DNA from: Rhizobium sp. Q54
GTDB taxonomy: Bacteria; Pseudomonadota; Alphaproteobacteria; SMXQ01
Reading direction: 5' to 3'
Length of the DNA: 37,411 nucleotides
Assembly: GCA_945861615.1 (NCBI GenBank)
Contig: CAMAVH010000012.1
Span: 1 to 37,411, forward strand
The position numbers and the translations under genes were made by a program. Positions within the stretch are counted from its first letter, which is position 1; the number at the start of each line of letters is the position of its first letter. Below the pieces are notes generated by a model, which saw only the letters and a program-made list of their open reading frames with translations, was not told the DNA's origin and did no database searches. This document shows positions 32,543-37,411 of the stretch, in pieces.

Positions 32543-33601
32543 CTATTTGCCGACTTGCTTCTCGCCGGAACCGCCGGTGCGGAAGGCGTTCACGCGCTCG
32601 ACGATTTCCTTCGGCGTTTCATAGAGGCCCACCAGCAAATCGGTGATCTCTTGACCACTAATCGTGTCGATCTCGACGTTCTGCTTTTTCGCGTCGGCCA
32701 AGAGAGCAGGATCCTTGACCACATCCTGGAAGGCCTTTCGTAAAGCGGCGGCGCGGTCGGCCGGGATGCCCGGAGGCGCGGCGAAGGGACGGCCCATTTC
32801 CTGGGTGGCGAAGACCAGTTCGAGCGCACGCTTGTCTTCCGGTTTTTGCACCAAGTCCATCATCAGCGGCACGTTGGGCAATTCCGGATGCGCTTTAAAG
32901 GAGAATTGCGCCAGCATGTTGAGCTTCTTCTCCGTGATCCAATCGGGCCGCGTCGTCTTCAGGCTGGCCCAGCCGAAACCACAGCGTCCTTCGACTTCGC
33001 CGCGCTCTATGGCGAGCATGATATCGGAACCGCCATAGCCGCGAATGATCTGGAATTTGGTACCGAGCATGGCATTCATCATGCGCGGCATGACCGAGTC
33101 GGACGCGGCGGCGGCGCTAGCGCCCACCGGAATGCTCATGGCCTTGGCGTCGGCCACGCTCTTCACCTTCGATTCGTGCCAAGTGAAGCAAACGCTCGTC
33201 TGTGTCGCCATGCTGCCGATCCAGGTGAACTTACGGCCGTCGAATTGCGTGCCGCGCGGGGCAACCAGCGGCTCGAGACCCATTCGCTCATGGAAGATGC
33301 CGAAGGCCAGGCCATCCTTCGGCGCCACATTATAAAGGAAGTTGGCGAGGGTCAGGCCGGTGCCCCCTTCCATGATTTTCATGACGGTCGTGGGATTGCC
33401 GGGAATGTACTTGCTGATATGCATCTCCAGCAGACGAGCGTAGACGGAGTAGGCGCCGGCGGCGGAATGGCCGCTGTAGATCGTCAGCGTCTTGCCTTTG
33501 TAGAAGTCGGCGACGGATTGCGCCCGCGCCTCCCCGCCGATCAAACTGGCGGCGGCTATGAGTGCGAACGTAGTTGTGGCGGTAACGAGTTTGAAGGTCA
33601 T
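32543..33601 (-). CDS. Tripartite tricarboxylate transporter-type substrate-binding protein (TctC-like), copy 2
   Basis: 352-residue exported receptor paralogous to the one at 17581-18666. Signal peptide of about 28 residues (TTTFALIAAASLIGGEARAQ). The mature part starts SVADFYKGKTLTIYSGHSAAG; shared segments include MMNAMLGTKFQIIRGYGG, AIERGEVEGRCGFGWASLK and PELPNVPLMMDL. GGGAG precedes ATG 33601. Two cysteines (VCFTWHESK and GRCGFG) are absent from copy 1. No permease genes are near. It is divergent from an amidohydrolase gene with 194 bases between, suggesting that the bound acid is a substrate of that enzyme. Confidence 0.85.
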   Translation of the reverse strand: MTFKLVTATTTFALIAAASLIGGEARAQSVADFYKGKTLTIYSGHSAAGAYSVYARLLEMHISKYIPGNPTTVMKIMEGGTGLTLANFLYNVAPKDGLAFGIFHERMGLEPLVAPRGTQFDGRKFTWIGSMATQTSVCFTWHESKVKSVADAKAMSIPVGASAAAASDSVMPRMMNAMLGTKFQIIRGYGGSDIMLAIERGEVEGRCGFGWASLKTTRPDWITEKKLNMLAQFSFKAHPELPNVPLMMDLVQKPEDKRALELVFATQEMGRPFAAPPGIPADRAAALRKAFQDVVKDPALLADAKKQNVEIDTISGQEITDLLVGLYETPKEIVERVNAFRTGGSGEKQVGK

Positions 33602-33795
33602 CGGTCATCTCCCAGAGGGCGGCTGATTCGCCGCGCCCAGTTGCAGGCGTTTTATTGACAGCGCGCAGCGCCGCGATGATCATTCGATCTTGGGGCGTGC
33701 GAGCGCACTGCTGATTGTCGGCCGATGTTAGCCGCCCCGCAGTTTCGCGCCCACTCAAAATAACGGCATCAAAGCCGGCCACAGGGGAAAACAGC

Positions 33796-34803
33796 ATGGC
33801 GGCGACGCTGAGCGGCAAGACTTTCGGCGGCGAAATGCGGGTGATCGACATTCACGGCCATCTCAACGTGCCCGGCGCGCGCGGGCTGCTCGCTCCCGAG
33901 AGCAGCCAGCCGAAGAAGGCGCATGCCACGCCGGGGGGCATCAGCGACCCGGCGCGCACGCCGATCCTGCACGACATGGCCGCGCGGCTCGCCGATATGG
34001 ACGCCACCGGCGTCGATGCCATGGCCCTGTCGCCGACACCGCAACCGGGGTTTTACAAAGCCAACCGGGCTCTCGCGCAAAGCGTATCGGCCTTGCAAAA
34101 CGACCATGTGGCTCGCGTCGTCGCCGACCACCCCGGCCGTTTCATCGGCCTCGGCATGGTTCAGCTGCAGCATGTCGAAGATTCGGTGAAGGAGCTGGAG
34201 CGCGCCGTCACGCAGCTCGGGCATAAGGGCGTCTTCGTCGCGGCGCATATCGCCGAGCATGAATTGGGCGATGCGCGCTTCGATCTCTTCTGGGCCGCGG
34301 CCCAGGATCTCGGCGCGCTGATCTTCCTCCATCCCATGGGCTTCACCGAGCCGAAGCGGCTCGAACCCTATTTCATGACCAATGTGGTCGGCCAGCCGTT
34401 GGAAACGACCCTGGCGCTTGCCCAGATGATTTTCGGCGGCGTCTTCGAGCGGTTCCCGCGCCTCAAGGTCCTGGCGGTACATGGCGGCGGCTTCCTGCCG
34501 TTCTATCTCGGCCGCTTCGAACAGGCCTTTCGCGAGCGCAAGGAATGCCGCGTCCATATCCAGCGCCCGCCCAAGGACTATGTGAAGCAGATCTATTTCG
34601 ACACCGTGGTCTTCGAGCCGGAGGCCATCGCCTATCTCGTGGCGCTTGTCGGCATCGACCATGTGCTGATGGGCTCCGACCGTCCCTTCGACATGGGCGA
34701 CAACGACCCGGTCGGATTGGTGCGCCGCGTGCCGGGCTTGAGCGCGAGCGATCAAGCCAAAATCCTCGGCGGCAACGCCGCGGCATTGCTCGGCTTGGAT
34801 TAG
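33796..34803 (+). CDS. Amidohydrolase, ACMSD/decarboxylase-type (Amidohydro_2)
   Basis: 335-residue TIM-barrel metal enzyme. The metal-binding motifs are in order: DIHGH (His20, His22), His179 in IFLHPMGF, His229 in AVHGGGFLPF and Asp295 in MGSDRPF. This Amidohydro_2 branch includes aminocarboxymuconate-semialdehyde decarboxylase, 5-carboxyvanillate and gamma-resorcylate decarboxylases, which remove CO2 from aromatic or muconic acids. The start at 33796 has AGGGGAAAA upstream; the longer frame from 33715 overlaps the divergent promoter region. The likely role is decarboxylation of an acid brought in with help of the adjacent TctC receptor. Confidence 0.85.
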   Translation: MAATLSGKTFGGEMRVIDIHGHLNVPGARGLLAPESSQPKKAHATPGGISDPARTPILHDMAARLADMDATGVDAMALSPTPQPGFYKANRALAQSVSALQNDHVARVVADHPGRFIGLGMVQLQHVEDSVKELERAVTQLGHKGVFVAAHIAEHELGDARFDLFWAAAQDLGALIFLHPMGFTEPKRLEPYFMTNVVGQPLETTLALAQMIFGGVFERFPRLKVLAVHGGGFLPFYLGRFEQAFRERKECRVHIQRPPKDYVKQIYFDTVVFEPEAIAYLVALVGIDHVLMGSDRPFDMGDNDPVGLVRRVPGLSASDQAKILGGNAAALLGLD

Positions 34804-34819
34804 CCGATGACATTTCGGT

Positions 34820-34857
34820 GAGCGGCGCCAGGGCGCTTTACCGCGCGCCGGCCGCTC
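34820..34857 (+). other. Two-tier hairpin after the amidohydrolase gene
   Basis: GAGCGGC (34820-34826) pairs with GCCGCTC (34851-34857), with an inner GGCGC/GCGCC pair (34832-34836 and 34845-34849). It has no T-run, so it is at most a weak or factor-dependent terminator. Confidence 0.3.
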
Positions 34858-34907
34858 CCCTATTCTGCTGTTTGCCGTCGCATGTCGTGACCACATGGGA
34901 GGCTTCG

Positions 34908-35285
34908 ATGATCCGCAGACCGTTTTACGTTCCGGCCTTGGCCGGCAGCCTGATTGCCTTGACCGGACTGTCACTGACCGCAGCCGGCGCCCTCGCGCAC
35001 CACGGCTGGAGCAGCTACGACACCGCCAAGGTGCTCGCCATCACCGCGCCGGTAGTGGAATTGCGCTATCAAAATCCGCATGGCGAGCTGTGGCTCGAGC
35101 ATGGCGGCAAGCGCTGGACCATCACCCTGGCGCCGACCACGCGCATGAACGCGCGCGGCCTCAGCGCCGCCGACATCGCCGTCGGCAAGACCGTCACCGT
35201 CGAAGGCTATCCGAGCAAAGTGCAAGACGCCGAAATGCGCGCCGAGCGCATCACCGTAGCGGGCAAGACCGTCGAGTTGCGCTGA
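34908..35285 (+). CDS. DUF6152 exported protein
   Basis: 125-residue exported protein. The ATG at 34908 follows GGGAGG. The signal peptide ends near ALA-HH, so the mature protein begins HHGWSSYDTAKVLAITAPV. Conserved features match DUF6152: LRYQNPHGELWLEHGGKRW, LAPTTRMNARGLSAADI, VGKTVTVEGYPSK and the end MRAERITVAGKTVELR. The mature N-terminal His pair could bind a metal, since an amino-terminal His can chelate copper; this is a guess. Its stop overlaps the next ATG (TGATG), so the two proteins are made together. Function unknown. Confidence 0.85.
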   Translation: MIRRPFYVPALAGSLIALTGLSLTAAGALAHHGWSSYDTAKVLAITAPVVELRYQNPHGELWLEHGGKRWTITLAPTTRMNARGLSAADIAVGKTVTVEGYPSKVQDAEMRAERITVAGKTVELR

Positions 35286-35773
35286 TGCATCATCCGCACG
35301 GGCCAGCCTGGGCGGAAGCCATCGAAGACTCGGGACTCGGCATGGTGATGCGCGAGAGCCTGCTCGCCTATCCCGCCGCCAATCTGCTGCATATCCTCGG
35401 CCTGGCCCTGCTGGTCGGGCCGATCATCGCCCTCGACCTGCGCCTGCTGGGTCTCGCCCGCGCCGTGCCGGTAGCGGCGGCCTCAAGATTGCTGACGCCG
35501 ATCGCCGTCGCCGGCTTGGCGATGCTGCTGATCAGCGGACCGGCGTTGTTCGCCGCCGATGCCGGGCCTCTGGCGCTTCATCCGCTGATGCAGATCAAGA
35601 TCGCGCTGGTCGTCATCGCGATCGCCAACGCCCTAATGTTTCGCCGGCTGTGGCAGCCTCGCCTGGTCGATTGGGATGCCGCCCCGCCAGCGTTCGGCCG
35701 CGCCCAGGCCGCCGGCTCGATTCTGCTGTGGCTGCTCGCCGCCGCCTGCGGCCGCCTGATCGCCTATATGTAG
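35285..35773 (+). CDS. DUF6644-like integral membrane protein
   Basis: 162-residue membrane protein with about four hydrophobic segments (residues ~33-54, 63-85, 99-116, 140-160). Features: YPAANLLHILGLALLVGPII near the first segment, DLRLLGLAR, LMQIKIALVVIAIANALMF and LLWLLAAACGRLIAYM. Single His residues at the membrane boundary (LLHILG and ALHPLMQIK) are reminiscent of haem ligands in small membrane cytochromes, but this is not proof. The ATG overlaps the DUF6152 stop. The pair probably works together in the envelope; the family role is unknown. Confidence 0.75.
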   Translation: MHHPHGPAWAEAIEDSGLGMVMRESLLAYPAANLLHILGLALLVGPIIALDLRLLGLARAVPVAAASRLLTPIAVAGLAMLLISGPALFAADAGPLALHPLMQIKIALVVIAIANALMFRRLWQPRLVDWDAAPPAFGRAQAAGSILLWLLAAACGRLIAYM

Positions 35774-35850
35774 GCTGGCGCGGCCGGCTTATTCCGCCGG
35801 CTGAGGATGTGCTAAAGATCGCCGGGACAGCAAGGACAGGTCACGGCGCG

Positions 35851-36627
35851 ATGCGCAAAATCTTCATCATCGGCATCGGCGCCGGCAATCCCGACCATAT
35901 GACGGCGCAAGCCGTCGCCGCGCTGGCCCGCGCCGACGTCGTGTTTCTGCCGGACAAGGGCGACGACAAGGACGGGCTGCAGAAGCTGCGCCGCGACATC
36001 TGCGCGCGCTTCATCGGCGACAAGCCTTATCGCTTCGCCGAGATGCGCTTGCCCGAACGCGATATCCGCGCGACCCCCGATTACAAGGCCAATATCGAAG
36101 CCTGGCGCGCCGGCGTGACGGCGAGGTACGAGCAGTTCCTGCGCGCAGAACTGGCGGACAACCAATGCGGCGCCTTTCTCGCCTGGGGCGATCCGGCGAT
36201 CTATGACGGCACCATCCTGATTCTCGACGCCATCCGCGCCAAGGGCGATCTCGCCTTCGACTATGAGGTGATCCCCGGCATCAGCAGCGTGCAAGCCTTG
36301 GCGGCGGCGCACCGCGTGCCGCTCAACCGCATCGGCGAATCGATCCTGATCACCACCGGGCGCAAGCTCGCCGCAGGCTGGCCCGCCGAGGCCGACAATG
36401 TCGTCGTCATGCTCGATGGCCAGCAAGCCTTCAAGGCCCTGCCGCCCGACCTGGGCCTCGAAATTTTCTGGGGCGCCTATATCGGCACCGGCGACGAAAT
36501 CCTGATCGCCGGACCGCTGGCGGACGTGGCCGAAAAAATTTCTGCCGCGCGCGAGGCGGCGCGCCAGACGCATGGCTGGATCATGGACAGCTATCTCTTG
36601 CGCCGGATGTCCGTCAAAACTCCGTGA
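35851..36627 (+). CDS. cobF: Precorrin-6A synthase (deacetylating)
   Basis: SAM-dependent methyltransferase of the aerobic cobalamin (vitamin B12) pathway, methylating C-1 of precorrin-5 with loss of acetate. The 258-residue product opens MRKIFIIGIGAGNPDHMTAQAV, the CobF variant of the tetrapyrrole methylase start, then DVVFLPDKG, FLAWGDPAIYDGTI and the motif YEVIPGISSVQALAAAHRVPL. The ending WIMDSYLLRR is as expected. It is alone here; other cob genes are not in the window. The ATG at 35851 has only a distant AAGGA. Confidence 0.93.
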   Translation: MRKIFIIGIGAGNPDHMTAQAVAALARADVVFLPDKGDDKDGLQKLRRDICARFIGDKPYRFAEMRLPERDIRATPDYKANIEAWRAGVTARYEQFLRAELADNQCGAFLAWGDPAIYDGTILILDAIRAKGDLAFDYEVIPGISSVQALAAAHRVPLNRIGESILITTGRKLAAGWPAEADNVVVMLDGQQAFKALPPDLGLEIFWGAYIGTGDEILIAGPLADVAEKISAAREAARQTHGWIMDSYLLRRMSVKTP

Positions 36628-36901
36628 GCTGACGCATCCCGTAAGGATTTGCGACGTTTACCGCTTGAAAGCCTTGTCTGCCGCCTTAGATAGGGTTGAA
36701 CGAGAGATCCGGGCCCCTCTGGCGATCCGATAGGGTCGCGATGTCGGACTCTTCCACCTGAGCGATGGCTGACGCCATCCGCCGATTGGGAGACCGACCC
36801 TTGGCTTGCGACCCTCATTGCCTTTCCCTCCCCGTCAAACGCACCTCGCCTCGGCGCCATATCCGCGCCAATTCCTCGTTCCGCAATTGAAGGACACCCC
36901 C

Positions 36902-37411
36902 ATGTTCGACGCAAAACGCCTGCTTGATCAATTTCTCGGCGCGCAGACCGGCGGCGCGGGCCTAGCCGGCGGCGGCGCGGGCGCATCGCTCGGCGACATT
37001 GCCAAGAATCTCGGCGGCCAGCTTGGCGGCGGCGGTCTCGCCGGCGGCGCCTTGGCGGGCGGACTTGCCGGATTGATGCTGGGCACCAAAACAGGCCGCA
37101 AGATCGGCGGATCCGCCCTCAAGGTCGGCGGCATGGCCGTGGTCGGCGCCCTCGCCTACAAGGCCTATCGCAATTGGCAGGATGGCAAGAAGCCGGTGGC
37201 CGAAACGGCCCCAGCGACGCCCATGTTGCCGCCGCCGTCGGGAACTCCCTTCAATCCGGTCGGGGAAGCCGCTCAGCAATCGCTCGGCCGCACGCTGTTG
37301 CGCGCCATGATCTCGGCCTCGAAAGCCGACGGCCATCTCGACGCCGCGGAGCAATCCAAGATTTTCGCCGCCATGGACAAGTTCGCCCTCGACGCCGACG
37401 ACAAGGCTTTC
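36902..37411 (+). CDS. DUF533 (YebE/TerB-like) protein, 3' end cut by window edge
   Basis: The first 170 codons are present. The N-terminus MFDAKRLLDQFLG is followed by a Gly/Ala-rich stretch (about residues 16-63), a hydrophobic glycine-zipper segment (GGMAVVGALAYKAYRNW, about 76-92), a proline-rich linker and the start of a TerB-like helical domain (RTLLRAMISASKADGHLDAAE, about 130 onward) with the acidic DG.LD.AE pattern. This is the domain order of DUF533 proteins such as YebE, probably inner-membrane-associated, of unknown function. AAGGA lies eight bases before the ATG. Confidence 0.85.
   Translation, partial: MFDAKRLLDQFLGAQTGGAGLAGGGAGASLGDIAKNLGGQLGGGGLAGGALAGGLAGLMLGTKTGRKIGGSALKVGGMAVVGALAYKAYRNWQDGKKPVAETAPATPMLPPPSGTPFNPVGEAAQQSLGRTLLRAMISASKADGHLDAAEQSKIFAAMDKFALDADDKAF

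Noticed and set aside
1-37411. tRNA, rRNA, CRISPR array or insertion sequence
   Set aside because: None was recognised by eye: no cloverleaf-like sequence, no regularly spaced direct repeats and no transposase. A covariance-model scan would settle small RNAs.

Overview
The window is a GC-rich chromosomal segment with tightly packed genes, many 1-4 base start/stop overlaps, and a mix of housekeeping and accessory functions. The run mutL - pgi - two M16 peptidases - DUF3035 (BamF-like) lipoprotein - lspA - ileS - ribF, the lack of a fused C-terminus on ribF, an aerobic-type cobF, an Fe-type sodB, orphan TctC-type binding proteins and two EcfG-like promoter matches (GGAAC-N16/17-CGTT) all point to an alphaproteobacterium, most likely of the order Hyphomicrobiales (Rhizobiales). 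This placement is inference from gene content; there is no rRNA or tRNA gene here to confirm it.

Positions 1-11049 are housekeeping and all on the minus strand: DNA mismatch repair (mutL, cut by the left edge), glycolysis (pgi), a paired M16 peptidase (one subunit with the zinc motif, one without), outer-membrane assembly (DUF3035), lipoprotein processing (lspA), isoleucyl-tRNA synthetase (ileS) and flavin cofactor synthesis (ribF).

Positions 11156-24805 are accessory metabolism: a MaoC/R-hydratase, two SDR dehydrogenases, a relative of 4,5-dihydroxyphthalate decarboxylase, a D-2-hydroxyacid dehydrogenase, two paralogous M29/NicX-like metalloenzymes, an orphan TctC-like solute receptor, an Fe superoxide dismutase with an unusual extra C-terminal domain, an ornithine cyclodeaminase homologue, a DUF1194 von Willebrand-type protein and methylmalonate-semialdehyde dehydrogenase. 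The set suggests breakdown of an aromatic or N-heterocyclic acid, but no complete known pathway is present and the substrate cannot be read from the sequence.

Positions 24968-28384 hold a right-handed beta-helix protein lacking its own export signal, preceded by a tiny TAT-lipoprotein ORF, then a TauD-like Fe(II)/2-oxoglutarate dioxygenase. Positions 28531-32256 carry the most striking module: a DUF3034 outer-membrane protein, an exported group 1 truncated haemoglobin and an exported cupredoxin, translated as an overlapping unit, followed after a terminator-like hairpin by a membrane PAS histidine kinase. This looks like an envelope haem/copper redox or gas-sensing system with no assigned function.

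Positions 32543-37411 hold a second orphan TctC receptor divergent from an ACMSD-type amidohydrolase, a DUF6152/DUF6644 envelope pair, cobF and the start of a DUF533/TerB-like protein cut by the right edge. No insertion sequence, CRISPR array, tRNA or rRNA was seen. No gene-free stretch exceeds 300 bases; the longest (17328-17580, 18667-18949, 32257-32542, 36628-36901) are about 250-290 bases. The first three hold the regulatory elements listed; in 36628-36901 I see nothing specific.
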